Positions 15,997 through 25,901 of a stretch of 64,000 bases of DNA are shown piece after piece (position 1 is the stretch's first letter; each line of letters starts with the position of its first letter). The DNA is from Blastococcus sp. TML/M2B. GTDB taxonomy: Bacteria > Actinomycetota > Actinomycetes > Mycobacteriales > Geodermatophilaceae. The notes beneath the pieces are model-generated. The model made no database searches. It was not told the DNA's origin and saw only the letters and a list, made by a program, of their open reading frames with translations. Where the stretch lies: contig NZ_JAENZZ010000001.1 in assembly GCF_016612865.1 (NCBI RefSeq), positions 124,001 through 188,000 on the forward strand, written 5' to 3'. Made by a program: the position numbers and the translations under genes.

Positions 15997-18900
15997 ATGG
16001 CGACGGTGAAGACGTGGCTCGACAGCTGGCCGGTGTACCGGCAGCTCACCGGCGCGGACCCGTTCGGGCGCGGCGCGGCCGCGCGCAGCAAGGCGACCGA
16101 CGCGACGGTGTCGCGGACCGCCACCGCGGACCGGGTGGTGAAGACCGTCTGCCCGTTCTGCGCCGTCGGCTGCGCGCAGAACGTGTACGTCAAGGACGAG
16201 CAGATCGTCCAGATCGAGGGCGACCCGGATTCGCCGATCAACCGCGGCCGGCTCTGCCCCAAGGGCAGCGCCACCAAGCAGCTGGTGACGAGCCCGACCC
16301 GCGTGACCACCGTGAGGTACCGCCGTCCCTACGGGACGGAGTGGGAGGACCTCGACCTCGACACGGCGATGGAGATGATCGCCGACCGCGTGCTGGCCGC
16401 CCGCGAGAAGGGCTGGCAGGTCGAGGACGGCGGCAAGCGCGTCAACCGCACCATGGGGATAGCGAGCCTCGGAGGGGCGACCCTCGACAACGAGGAGAAC
16501 TACCTCATGAAGAAGCTCTACAGCGCCATGGGCGCGATCCAGATCGAGAACCAGGCCCGGATATAGCACTCCTCCACGGTGCCCGGTCTGGGTGCCTCGT
16601 TCGGCCGTGGTGGCGCGACCAACTACCTGGAAGACCTCGCGAACTCCGACTGCATCGTCATCGAGGGTTCGAACATGGCCGAGTGCCACCCGGTGGGCTT
16701 CCAGTGGGTCAGCGAGGCGAAGGCGCGCGGCGCCAAGATCGTGCACATCGACCCGCGGTTCACCCGGACCAGCGCGATCGCCGACCTGCACGTGCCGCTG
16801 CGCATGGGCACCGACATCGCGTTCCTCGGCGGGCTGATCAAGTACGTCCTGGACAACGAGCTGTACTTCAAGGACTACGTGGTCGCCTACACCAACGCCG
16901 CGGCGCTGGTGAGCGAGGACTTCGTCGACACCGAGGACTTCGACGGCCTGTTCTCCGGGTTCGACCCGGAGAAGAGCCAGTACGACGAGACCTCGTGGTC
17001 CTACGACCCGGGTGAGCAGGACTCCGCCACCGAGCACCCGGGCGAGGCGGCCTCGCAGGAGGACGAGGAGGACTCCCCGGAGGTCCAGGCGAGCGACCGC
17101 GGGCAGACCCACGGCAGCGGCGGCCCCACGATCCCGAGCAAGCCGCACCGCGACGAGACGCTGCAGCACCCGCGCACGGTGTTCCAGGTGCTCAAGCGGC
17201 ACTTCGCCCGCTACACCCCGGAGATGGTGTCCGAGGTGTGCGGCATCGAGCCCGAGGTGTTCGAGCAGGTCGCGCAGTGGGTGACGGCGAACAGCAACCG
17301 CGACCGGACGACGGCTTGGGTGTACTCCGTGGGCTGGACGCAGCACAGCGTGGGCGCGCAGTACATCCGCACCTGCTCGATCCTGCAGCTGCTCCTGGGC
17401 AACATCGGCCGCCCCGGTGGCGGGATCATGGCGCTGCGCGGGCACGCCAGCATCCAGGGCTCCACCGACGTCCCCACGTTGTTCAACCTGCTGCCCGGCT
17501 ACCTGCCGATGCCGCACGCCGCCCAGCACAGCTCGCTGGAGGAGTACGTCGCCGACGCCGCCGGCAAGGCCGGGTTCTGGGGCAACAAGCGCGCGTACAT
17601 GACCAGCCTGCTCAAGGCCTGGTGGGGCGACGCGGCGACGGCGGAGAACGACTTCGCGTTCGACTACATCCCGAAGATCAACGGCGACCACAGCTCCTAC
17701 CGGACGATCGCCGACATGATCGAGGGGAAGGTCTCGGGCTACTTCCTGGTCGGGGAGAACCCCAGCGTCGGGCACCCCAACGGCCGGATGAACCGGTTCG
17801 GCCTGGCCAACCTGGACTGGCTCGTCGTCCGGGACCTGCAGATGATCGAGTCGGCCACCTTCTGGCAGCAGGGCCCCGAGCACGAGACCGGCGAGCTGGC
17901 GCCGGAGACGATCGGCACCGAGGTCTTCTTCATGCCGGCGGCCACGCACGTGGAGAAGGAAGGCACCTTCACCCAGACCCAGCGGGTGCTGCAGTGGCGG
18001 CACAAGGCGGTCGAGCCGCCGAACGACGCCCGCAGCGACCTGTGGTTCTACTACCACCTGGGCCGGATCCTGCGGGAGCGGCTGAAGGACTCGACCGACC
18101 CGCGCGACCGGCCGCTGCTCGACCTCACCTGGGACTACCCGGTGCACGGCGAGACCCAGGACCCGGACGCCGCCGCGGTGCTGCGCGAGATCAACGGCGT
18201 CGGCCCCGACGGCCGGGCGCTGTCGTCCTACCTGGAGATGAAGGACGACGGCTCGACCAGCGGCGGCTGCTGGATCTACTGCGGCGTCTACGCCGACGAG
18301 GTCAACCAGGCCGCCCGCCGGAAGCCGGCCAAGGAGATGGGCGTGGCCGGCTCCGAGTGGGGCTGGGCGTGGCCGCTGAACCGCCGGATGCTCTACAACC
18401 GCGCCTCGGCCGACCCCGAGGGCAGGCCGTGGAGCGAGCGCAAGGCCTACGTCTGGTGGGACGAGGAGGCCGGCGAGTGGACCGGCAAGGACGTCCCGGA
18501 CTTCGAGAAGACCAAGCGCCCGGACTACGTGCCCCCGGAGGGGGCCAGGGCGCAGGACGCGCTGGCCGGGACGGACCCGTTCGTCATGCAGGGCGACGGC
18601 AAGGGGTGGCTGTACGCGCCCGCCGGGCTGGTCGACGGCCCGCTGCCGACGCACTACGAGCCGGTGGAGTCCGTCGTCGAGAACGCGCTGTACTCGATCC
18701 AGGCGAACCCGACGGTCGAGCGGATCCCGGGGCCGTGGAACCGGGAGAACCCCTCGCGCAGCGAGGTCTTCCCGTTCCAGGTGACCACCTACCGGCTCAC
18801 CGAGCACCACACGGCCGGCGGGATGAGCCGCACGCTGCCCTACCTGTCCGAGCTCCAGCCGGAGTTCTTCGTCGAGGTCAGCCCGGAGCTGGCGCGGCTG

Positions 18901-19293
18901 CGCGGGCTGAGCAACGGCGAGTACGCGACGCTGGTCAGCTCCCGGACGGCGATCGAGGCGAAGGTGCTGGTCACCGAGCGGATGCGGCCGATCCGGCTGC
19001 GCGGCGGCCAGGTGGTGCACCAGATCGGCATGCCGTACCACTGGTCCTACGCGGGCATCTCCACCGGCGACTCCGCGAACGACCTGCTGGGCATCGCGCT
19101 GGACTCGAACACCCACATCCAGGAGGACAAGGTCAGCACCGCCGACATCGTCCCCGGACGGCGCCCGCGCGGGCCGGAGCTGCTCGAGTTCGTCGAGTCC
19201 TACCGCCGCCGGGCCGGGGTCGAGTCCGGCCGGGTCGGGGTCAACGGCCGCGACCCGGTGGACGCCGACGCGGGCGAGGGGTCCCGGCTCTGA
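15997..19293 (+). CDS. fdhA: formate dehydrogenase catalytic subunit, selenoprotein with Sec encoded by in-frame UAG
   Basis: The large molybdenum or tungsten bis-MGD subunit that oxidises formate to CO2. Read through the TAG at 16564-16566 it is 1098 residues, with Sec at position 190. The N-terminal iron-sulfur motif is CPFCAVGC with LCPKG. Around the TAG the sequence is ENQARI-Sec-HSSTVPGLGASFGRG, aligning with E. coli FdnG NQARV-U-HGPTVA, including the His after Sec. Downstream it continues as an ordinary FDH-N-type enzyme to a C-terminal molybdopterin-binding domain. An acidic low-complexity insertion lies at about residues 343-370. No Tat signal is visible, so it may face the cytoplasm, unlike E. 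coli FdnG. A SECIS-like hairpin follows the TAG; fdhB and an NrfD gene follow. Confidence 0.92.
16564..16610 (+). promoter_or_regulatory. UAG selenocysteine codon with bacterial SECIS-like hairpin
   Basis: The TAG at 16564-16566 is followed by a stem of GGUGCCC (16578-16584) and GGGUGCC (16590-16596) around the loop GGUCU. A GGU in the apical loop and a U in the 5' arm are the features SelB recognises in E. coli fdhF. The loop GGU starts exactly 18 bases after the stop codon, the same spacing as in E. coli fdhF. CCACG at 16574-16578 and CGTGG at 16606-16610 offer an alternative or lower stem. The first base pairs and the loop are seen directly; SelB binding is inferred. Confidence 0.85.
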
Positions 19294-19318
19294 TGACCCA
19301 CGAGACGAAGGGCGCGGC

Positions 19319-20389
19319 ATGACCTCGATCAGCTCCGTGAGCGCGGCCTTCACCGGCCGCGACCGCGGCAACCGGCTCTACGGCCCGGTGCCCGACGTGA
19401 CCGAGCAGTCGGGGTACGCCGAGGAGCACCCCAAGCGGGTCGGCTTCTTCACCGACACCTCGGTGTGCATCGGGTGCAAGGCGTGCGAGGTGGCCTGCAA
19501 GGAGTGGAACACCCTCCCGATGGACGACTCGCACGGCGTGAAGGACGCGCTGGGCCTGTCCGGGATGTCCTACGACAACACCGGGCAGCTGGGCGCCAAC
19601 TCCTGGCGGCACGTGGCGTTCATCGAGCAGAGCCGCGCGGTCGACCTGCCGATGCCGACGTTCGGGCGGCCGGGCGACGACCGGCACGACCACGGCACCT
19701 CGGTGGCGGGCAGCGGCGACCTGAACTCGACGGCGACGGCGCAGGCCAGCGTGCTCAACGCCGAGGCGCTCACCGAGTTCGACCCGCAGACCGGGCAGAC
19801 CGGTGCGGACAAGCAGGTGCGGTGGCTGATGAGCTCCGACGTCTGCAAGCACTGCACGCACGCCGGCTGCCTCGACGTCTGCCCGACCGGAGCGCTGTTC
19901 CGCACCGAGTTCGGCACCGTCGTCGTCCAGGGCGACATCTGCAACGGCTGCGGCTACTGCGTCGCCGCCTGCCCCTACGGCGTCATCGACCAGCGCAAGG
20001 ACGACGGCCGGGTCTTCAAGTGCACGATGTGCTACGACCGGCTGACCGACGGGCTGATGCCCGCGTGCGCCACGGCGTGCCCCACCCAGTCGATCCAGTT
20101 CGGCGACCTCGACGAGCTCCAGGAGCGCGCCGACGCGCGGCTGGCCACGCTGAAGGCGCAGGGCGTGGAGACGGCGCGGCTGTACGGGCGGGACGAGGAC
20201 GACGGCGTCGGTGGTGACGGCGCGTTCTTCCTGCTGCTCGACGAGCCGGAGGTCTACGGCCTGCCGCCGGACCCGATCGTGACCACCCGCGACCTGCCGG
20301 CGATGTGGCGGGCGGCGGGCAAGGCCGCGCTGATGATGGTGGGGGTCGCCGCGACGGCGATCCTGGGCTCGCGGCGGGGCGCCCGGTGA
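19319..20389 (+). CDS. fdhB: formate dehydrogenase iron-sulfur (beta) subunit
   Basis: A 356-residue ferredoxin-like electron-transfer subunit with four cysteine clusters: CIGCKACEVAC, CKHCTHAGCLDVC, CNGCGYCVAACPYG and CTMCYDR with CATACP, enough for four [4Fe-4S] centres as in FdnH. A hydrophobic segment near the C-terminus (about residues 328-350) could anchor it in the membrane. It would carry electrons from FdhA to the NrfD subunit. A nine-codon minicistron (ATG 19293, stop 19320-19322) overlaps both the fdhA stop and this ATG, and GAAGGG inside it is the likely ribosome binding site. Confidence 0.92.
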   Translation: MTSISSVSAAFTGRDRGNRLYGPVPDVTEQSGYAEEHPKRVGFFTDTSVCIGCKACEVACKEWNTLPMDDSHGVKDALGLSGMSYDNTGQLGANSWRHVAFIEQSRAVDLPMPTFGRPGDDRHDHGTSVAGSGDLNSTATAQASVLNAEALTEFDPQTGQTGADKQVRWLMSSDVCKHCTHAGCLDVCPTGALFRTEFGTVVVQGDICNGCGYCVAACPYGVIDQRKDDGRVFKCTMCYDRLTDGLMPACATACPTQSIQFGDLDELQERADARLATLKAQGVETARLYGRDEDDGVGGDGAFFLLLDEPEVYGLPPDPIVTTRDLPAMWRAAGKAALMMVGVAATAILGSRRGAR

Positions 20390-21426
20390 CCGGCGGCATC
20401 ACCAGCCCGGGGGCCGGGTGGCGGCAGGCGGACCGGGGCCCGGCGACGCAGCGGACCGGCAGGAAGCGGCGCAGGCGCGGCGGGGGGCGCGGGCGCGGCG
20501 AGGTCCCGATGGTCGACGACGTCGAGTTCACCTCGTACTACGGCCGGCAGATCGTCAAGACGCCGGTGTGGAAGAGCCCCGACGTGCCGCTGTACCTGTT
20601 CCTGGGCGGGGCGGCCGGCTCGTCGGCAATCCTCGGCGCGCTCGCCGACGTCACCGGCCGGCAGGCGCTGACCCGCACCGCGCGGCTCACCGCCGGTGGC
20701 GGCTCGATCCTGTCGGTGGTCTTCCTCATCCACGACCTGGGGCGGCCGGAGCGGTTCCTCCACATGCTGCGGGTGCTCAAGGTGACCTCGCCGCTGTCGG
20801 TCGGCACCTACATCCTGGCGCCGTTCAGCGCGGCGGCCGGGGCGACGGCGGCGGTGGAGCTGCTGGGCTGGTTCCCGCGGCTCAAGCGCTTCGGTGGGGC
20901 GGTGGCCGGGGTGTTCGGCGGGCCGCTGGCCACGTACACCGGCGTGCTGCTGGCCAACACCGCGGTGCCGTCGTGGCACGAGTTCCACACCAAGCTGCCG
21001 TTCGTGTTCGGCGGCTCGGCGATGGCGGCCGGCGGCGGCATCTGCATGGCCCTGACACCGCTGGGCGAGTCGGAGCCGGCGCGGAAGATGGCGATCCTCG
21101 GCGCCGGCATCGAGCTGGCCGCGCTGCGCGGTATCGAGGGCAGCGACAGCTTCCTGGCCGAGCCGTACCACGAGGGCCGGCCGGGCCAGTTCATGCGCGC
21201 GGCCCGGGCGTGCACCGCCGGTGGCCTCGGGCTGGCCGTGCTCGGCGGGCGCCGACGGTGGGGGGCGGTTGCTTCAGGTGCGCTGTTGGCGGCGGGTTCG
21301 CTGCTCACCCGGTTCGGCGTCTTCGAGGCCGGGATCGCCAGCACCAAGGATCCGAAGTATGTCGTCGTCCCGCAGCGGGAGCGGATGGCGGCCCGGGAGG
21401 CCGAGGCCCGCTCCGTCGCCCGCTGA
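20386..21426 (+). CDS. NrfD/PsrC-type membrane subunit of formate dehydrogenase
   Basis: A 346-residue integral membrane protein of the NrfD/polysulfide-reductase PsrC family, which passes electrons between the iron-sulfur subunit and menaquinone. The start GTG 20386 overlaps the fdhB stop (GTGA). An Arg-rich N-terminal extension of about 40 residues precedes the DVEFTSYYGRQIVKTPVWK segment and about eight membrane helices, with IHDLGRPERFLHMLRV matching the conserved family loop. This replaces the cytochrome b gamma subunit (FdnI) of E. coli. A decayed partial copy of this gene lies at 26922-27341. Confidence 0.88.
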   Translation: MTGGITSPGAGWRQADRGPATQRTGRKRRRRGGGRGRGEVPMVDDVEFTSYYGRQIVKTPVWKSPDVPLYLFLGGAAGSSAILGALADVTGRQALTRTARLTAGGGSILSVVFLIHDLGRPERFLHMLRVLKVTSPLSVGTYILAPFSAAAGATAAVELLGWFPRLKRFGGAVAGVFGGPLATYTGVLLANTAVPSWHEFHTKLPFVFGGSAMAAGGGICMALTPLGESEPARKMAILGAGIELAALRGIEGSDSFLAEPYHEGRPGQFMRAARACTAGGLGLAVLGGRRRWGAVASGALLAAGSLLTRFGVFEAGIASTKDPKYVVVPQRERMAAREAEARSVAR

Positions 21427-22156
21427 TCGACGGCTCATCGGGCCGCTGCGACCGGTGATGTCCATCACCGACGGGCGCCGCGGTGCTGCTCCAGGGCACG
21501 ACAGCGGCCGCTCGCCCGGCCACGCGCCCGGCGTGCGGGCGCCACGTCGGTCGGCGCGAGGAACGACGACGGACACAATGCCCGGCCGTCCACATGGCGG
21601 CACACAACCATATTGCGCTACTGACGGTCGGCGCCGCCGACGAGCGGAACCCGGCGGAATCCCGAGACGCGCACCGGTCTGTGGGCGGCTCCGTCCAGCG
21701 GTCGGGTGCCAGCCCTCGGCCGAGGCGCTGACCAGCGTCTTCGTCGCGCGGGACACCTGCCGCTCGAATAAACGAACCGTGCGGGACGGATTCGATGAAT
21801 GGCTTCACGAATGGTTGCCTGACCATTGCTGGAATGCCGCTCGGGCTGCGACACCCGCACTCGCATGCGCGTACTCAGCGTCACGTCAGTGCGGATGAAT
21901 CATGTCCCCCGCCGCCCGCTCGGACGGAAACAGGCAGGTCAGAGGCGCGGGCTGGTAGTGCTCTCATTGCTGTGAGTAACCGGTTGGCAGCCCTGCGTGG
22001 ACCTCCGGGATTTCCTTCTCCTTCCGTCCGACAGGTCCTACGTTCGCTGTGTCCGCTCATCACTGCGAGGTGATGCGCGGCCGGTGGACGAATGACCATT
22101 CCGTGAGCCCGGCGCGCCTGCGCCCCGGGCGTCACGGTGCACGGGGGGCTGTACAG
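21427..22156 (+). other. intergenic region, 730 bp, no gene recognised
   Basis: Third-position bias and similarity are absent in all frames. The region is more AT-rich than its neighbours in the middle (about 21760-22030). It holds short inverted repeats such as ATGGT..ACCAT near 21815 and CATCAC..GTGATG near 22058. I looked for a tRNA-Sec or a sel gene here, because such genes often sit by fdh operons, and found none. Confidence 0.45.
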
Positions 22157-23398
22157 GTGGGAACGGGGAACGGGGACGCCGAGACGCGCGTCGTGGACGG
22201 CGCGGCCCGTGGCACGGCGGTCGGTGTGGCAGAACCGGAGACCGCGCGGCAGTACCGCTTCGCCGGGAACACTGCGGTGCTCGCTCCCACCGGGGCCGCT
22301 CCCGGCTCCGCGTCGGACCCCCATGCGGCGGGCGGACGACGAGAGCCCCGGGTCACGGCCGTGATCCCGGCGCACAACGAGGAAGTCGGCATCGCGCAGA
22401 CGATCGCGAGCCTCCGCCGGCAGACGCGACCGCCCCAGCGGATCCTCGTCGCGGCCGACAACTGCACCGACGGCACCGTCGAGATCGCCCGCGCCCTCGG
22501 CGTCGACGTCCTCGAGACCCGTGGCAACACCGCCAAGAAGGCCGGTGCGCTGAACCAGGGCCTGGCGCTGGTCCTGGCGGCGATGGAGCCCGACGACGTC
22601 GTCCTGTCGATGGACGCCGACAGCCGGCTGAGCCCCGACTTCATCGAGCGCGGGCTCCGCTACTTCGAGGCGTACGGCAAGCGCGGCGGGATCAGCGGCT
22701 CCTACGTCGCCGACGACCACCCGTCCCGCGTCGGCCTGCTCCAGAAGATCGAGTACAGCCAGGGCCTGCGGACGGTGCACCGCCGTGCGGGCCGGATCCA
22801 CGTGCTCTCCGGGGCTGCCGCCATGTTCACCGTCGCGGCGCTGCGTGCCGTGGCCGACGCGCGCGGCTCGGAGCTTATCCCGGGCGTGCCCGGCCAGGTC
22901 TACGCCGAGACGTCGCTCACCGAGGACTACGAGCTGACCGTCGCCCTGCAGCGCCTGGGCTACGACCCGCGGTGCGCGCGGGACTGCCGGGTCGTCACCG
23001 ACATCATGCCGACCTGGTCGGACTGGCGGACGCAGCGGCTCCGGTGGCAGCGGGGCACGCTCGAGACCCTGATGACGTACGGCTTCGTCGCCCACACCCG
23101 CAAGGCCTGGCTGGTCCAGGCGTGGACGTACTTCCGGAGCCTGGTGCCGCTGCTCATGCTCGCGGCCTGGTCCTACGCGGTGGCCTTCGAGGAGTTGTCG
23201 CTGCAGCTGATCTGGCTGGCGATCCTGCCGGTGTTCGTCCTCGACCAGCTCCTGGCGTCCTGGACATCGGGCCGGCGGGGCCGTCGCTACGCGGCGGTGC
23301 TCCTGCCGATGATGGTCTACGACCTGGCTCAGTCGGTCGTGAACTGGCAGGCGCTGTCGAAGGCGCTGCACGGCGCCGAGACCGAGTGGGTCACCTGA
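22157..23398 (+). CDS. family 2 processive-type membrane glycosyltransferase
   Basis: A 413-residue GT2 enzyme. The GT-A domain begins VTAVIPAHNEEVGI (residues ~68-82), with SMDADSRL carrying the DxD-type aspartates, then TSLTEDYELTVALQRLGY with the catalytic TED, and QRLRWQRG, the (Q/R)XXRW product-binding motif of processive synthases such as cellulose, chitin and poly-GlcNAc synthases. Three membrane helices follow at the C-terminus. GTG 22157 has a GGGGGG run seven bases upstream. The coupled downstream genes (small membrane protein, GT-C-like protein, deacetylase) indicate synthesis of a secreted, deacetylated polysaccharide. Confidence 0.85.
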   Translation: MGTGNGDAETRVVDGAARGTAVGVAEPETARQYRFAGNTAVLAPTGAAPGSASDPHAAGGRREPRVTAVIPAHNEEVGIAQTIASLRRQTRPPQRILVAADNCTDGTVEIARALGVDVLETRGNTAKKAGALNQGLALVLAAMEPDDVVLSMDADSRLSPDFIERGLRYFEAYGKRGGISGSYVADDHPSRVGLLQKIEYSQGLRTVHRRAGRIHVLSGAAAMFTVAALRAVADARGSELIPGVPGQVYAETSLTEDYELTVALQRLGYDPRCARDCRVVTDIMPTWSDWRTQRLRWQRGTLETLMTYGFVAHTRKAWLVQAWTYFRSLVPLLMLAAWSYAVAFEELSLQLIWLAILPVFVLDQLLASWTSGRRGRRYAAVLLPMMVYDLAQSVVNWQALSKALHGAETEWVT

Positions 23399-23571
23399 TG
23401 GACGCCGCCGGCTTCACGGGCCTCCTCGAGGAGGTGACCCACGACGGGTTCATGGGCGTCACCGCCGTGCTGGCGACCGTGACCGTCGTGATGCTCGCGC
23501 TCGCGGTGCGCCGGATCCTCCCGGGCCACGAGCGCGACGACACCCTGCCGCCCCGCGGCGGGAACCCATGA
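23398..23571 (+). CDS. small single-pass membrane protein, 57 aa
   Basis: The ATG at 23398 overlaps the stop of the glycosyltransferase (TGATG) and its own stop overlaps the next start, so it is translationally locked between two polysaccharide genes. It has one membrane helix at about residues 18-37 (MGVTAVLATVTVVMLALAV) and a charged C-terminus. Size and position recall the small partner subunits of membrane polysaccharide synthases such as PgaD, but no sequence similarity is claimed. Confidence 0.65.
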   Translation: MDAAGFTGLLEEVTHDGFMGVTAVLATVTVVMLALAVRRILPGHERDDTLPPRGGNP

Positions 23572-25082
23572 CCGTTCCCACGGTCACGCCGGCAGGGGAG
23601 TACCGCGCACCGCACTGGCACGACGCGCTGCTGCTGAGCCTGCCCGACCGGCTGATCTCCCCGCACACCCGCCGGTGGATCGAACGGGTTCCGCTGGTCG
23701 CCGTGGTCGTCGTCTTCACGGCGCTGGCGCTGCGGCTGCGCAACGGCGCATCCGCCGACGAGGCGCTCGCCATCAACAGCGGCCGCGACCTGATCTCCTC
23801 GTGGGTGACGCAGACCGCCGTGACCGGAAACGGCGAGGCGCTCTCCGGCGCGCGCTACCTGTACCCCTTCCTGGCGGCCACGCTCGACAGCGTCGGCGGC
23901 CTGTTCCTCGTCCGCGCGTTCGGGCTGGCCTGCGCGGTGGCCGCGATCCTCCTGGTGTCGGGCGCCGTCGCCCCGCGGTACTCGCACCGGGCCGGCGTCT
24001 TCGCCGCCACCGCCTTCGCGCTGAGCGCTCCGGTCGTGTTCGTCGCGGCGCTCGGCACGGCCGACGCCGTGGCCCTGGCCTGCCTCGCCGCCGCGCTCTG
24101 GTGTCTGGCGGCGCGGGGCAGCGCCGCCACCGCCCTGGTCGCGGGCGGCCTGCTCACCCTGGCATCCCTCCTCGAGTACTCCACGGCCGTCCTGGTGCCG
24201 GTCGTGCTCGTCGCCGGGGCGGCGCTGTCCGGCGTCGGCGCTCTGCGGCGGGCCGGGTATGCCGCCGGAACCACCGTGCTGCTCACGGCCTTCGCGTACG
24301 TGGTCGGCGCAGGGCCGGGCGCCCGCGCCTGGACCGACTTCCTCGGCGACGAGCCGTTGAGCCCGCAGTCGTGGACGGGGTCGCTCGGCTGGTTGGTGCT
24401 GGACATCGGGGTGCTGTCGGCGCTCGCCGTGCTCGGAGCCGTCCGGCTCGCCGGCGCAGGCGGACGCGACGCGCTGGTGGCTGCGTCCCTGCTCGTGGGG
24501 AGCGCTTCGTTCCCGGCGGCGCAGTTGTGGACCGGGGAGGCGGGCACGTTCGACCGGAACCTGGCGTACTCGGCCCTGTTCCTGGCGCCCCTGGCCGGGA
24601 TCGCGCTGACGCGGATGTCGCGGGGGCCGTGGCGGTTGGGGCCGGTGCTGCTGATCCTGCCGGTCCTGGTGCTGTTCGGCGTCTCCCGGTCCGGCGTCAT
24701 CCACGGCAACTGGCCCGACGTCCGGCCGGTCGCCGCCGCGATCCTCGAGGACCCGGGGCCGGGTCTGTACCTGGCCAGCGGTCCTGCCGCCGAGGCGCTG
24801 GAGTACTCCACGAACGACCTGCCGGCCGTGCAGTGGGAGGACACCTACGGCCTCTACGCCCAGGGCGAGGACGCCGTCCGCGTGGCGGTGGAGGACCTGC
24901 GCTACGAGACGATCGTCCTGCACTCCGCCGAGACGGGTTCGCCGGCCGAGGACGCGATGGAGGACGTCGTCCTCACGGCACTGCACGACAACTACACCGA
25001 CTACGAGCTGGTGGCGTCGATCCCGGCGTCGGGCGTTGCCGACGCCGACGTGTGGCTGGTCTACCGCCAGGTGTCCCGATGA
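23568..25082 (+). CDS. polytopic membrane protein, GT-C-like (PMT/ArnT type)
   Basis: A 504-residue protein with about ten to twelve membrane helices and a soluble C-terminal domain of about 110 residues. The segment after the first helix, ASADEALAINSGRDLI, has an acidic pair where lipid-linked-sugar-dependent GT-C transferases carry their catalytic Asp or Glu. It starts at ATG 23568 inside the stop of the previous gene and its stop overlaps the deacetylase start. The likely role is transfer of a lipid-linked sugar onto the extracytoplasmic polysaccharide or a cell-wall acceptor; this is inference. Confidence 0.65.
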   Translation: MTVPTVTPAGEYRAPHWHDALLLSLPDRLISPHTRRWIERVPLVAVVVVFTALALRLRNGASADEALAINSGRDLISSWVTQTAVTGNGEALSGARYLYPFLAATLDSVGGLFLVRAFGLACAVAAILLVSGAVAPRYSHRAGVFAATAFALSAPVVFVAALGTADAVALACLAAALWCLAARGSAATALVAGGLLTLASLLEYSTAVLVPVVLVAGAALSGVGALRRAGYAAGTTVLLTAFAYVVGAGPGARAWTDFLGDEPLSPQSWTGSLGWLVLDIGVLSALAVLGAVRLAGAGGRDALVAASLLVGSASFPAAQLWTGEAGTFDRNLAYSALFLAPLAGIALTRMSRGPWRLGPVLLILPVLVLFGVSRSGVIHGNWPDVRPVAAAILEDPGPGLYLASGPAAEALEYSTNDLPAVQWEDTYGLYAQGEDAVRVAVEDLRYETIVLHSAETGSPAEDAMEDVVLTALHDNYTDYELVASIPASGVADADVWLVYRQVSR

Positions 25083-25894
25083 GCCGGTGGCGGGCAGCAC
25101 TGGTGCCACTGGCGGTCGTGCTGGCGCTCGCCTTCGCCGGTTCCCGGGTGGTCGACGACGTCTCGGAGGCTGCGTCGTCGGCCGACCAGGTGCAGGCCGG
25201 CGTCCAGCAGGCCGTGCGGCCCGTCGCGAACGACTGCTCGGGCGGCTCCGTCGTCTTCACCTTCGACGACGGGCCGCGGCAGCACACCGGGGAGCTGCTC
25301 GACCGGCTGCGGGACCTCCGGATCCGCGCCGTCTTCTTCTGGAGCGGGCACAACTTGGAGGGCCGGGGAGACGTCGTGCGGCGCGCCGCCGCCGATGGGC
25401 ACGTGCTGGGCAACCACACCCAGTCGCACGCGAACCTGACCAGCGGTGTGCTGCCGTCCGGTGCCACGGTCGCGCCCTGGGGCGCCGAGCAGATCCGTGC
25501 GGAGCTGCAGGGGGCCAGCGACCTGCTGGAGCGCCACGGCGCACCGGCGCCGCAGTACTACCGGCCGCCCTACGGCGCGGTGAACCGGCAGGTCGACGAC
25601 GTCGCCCTGTCGCTCGGGATGCGACTGGTGATGTCCTACGGCCACGAGGCGAGCGACGGCCTGGTCGACTCCCACGACACCGAGGGGATCTCCGCCGGGG
25701 AGGTCTCGGCCAACGTCATCGGTCAGCTCCGGGACGGCGTGATCATCACCATGCACGACGGCCTGGGACAGGCGACGCTCAACTCGATCGAGGCGCTGCA
25801 GCCCATCGTCGACGAGATGAACCAGCGGCGGTTGTGCGCGACCACCGAGGTCCGGCCGGACGCGAGCGGGCGGGTCCTGCAGTTCGGCGAGTGA
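25079..25894 (+). CDS. secreted polysaccharide deacetylase (CE4)
   Basis: A 271-residue protein with an N-terminal signal or anchor helix (residues ~5-22) and a NodB-type deacetylase domain. Motif 1 is TFDDGP (catalytic and metal Asp), motif 2 HTQSH (metal His), motif 3 RPPYG, and MHDG is the late catalytic-His motif. It removes N-acetyl groups from a glycan such as poly-GlcNAc, chitin or peptidoglycan outside the membrane. It is coupled (ATGA) to the GT-C-like gene and is last in the operon, facing a GH18-like gene with only seven bases between stops. Confidence 0.88.
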   Translation: MSRWRAALVPLAVVLALAFAGSRVVDDVSEAASSADQVQAGVQQAVRPVANDCSGGSVVFTFDDGPRQHTGELLDRLRDLRIRAVFFWSGHNLEGRGDVVRRAAADGHVLGNHTQSHANLTSGVLPSGATVAPWGAEQIRAELQGASDLLERHGAPAPQYYRPPYGAVNRQVDDVALSLGMRLVMSYGHEASDGLVDSHDTEGISAGEVSANVIGQLRDGVIITMHDGLGQATLNSIEALQPIVDEMNQRRLCATTEVRPDASGRVLQFGE

Positions 25895-25901
25895 GCGCCG
25901 G

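Noticed and set aside
16564..16566. fdhA TAG read as a nonsense mutation making a pseudogene
   Set aside because: The TAG is exactly at the Sec position, is followed by the conserved His and by a hairpin with the right loop and spacing, and the rest of the operon is intact. A random mutation hitting this one codon is unlikely.
15838..19371. Very long open frame (about 1177 codons) on the minus strand opposite fdhA
   Set aside because: It is an antisense shadow produced by strong third-position GC bias. Its translation is low-complexity Arg/Val/Leu/Asp sequence with no domain, whereas the plus strand is a clear formate dehydrogenase.
21427..22156. tRNA-Sec or sel gene expected near fdh
   Set aside because: I found no acceptor-stem and T-loop pattern and no SelA, SelB or SelD motif here; the machinery must be elsewhere.
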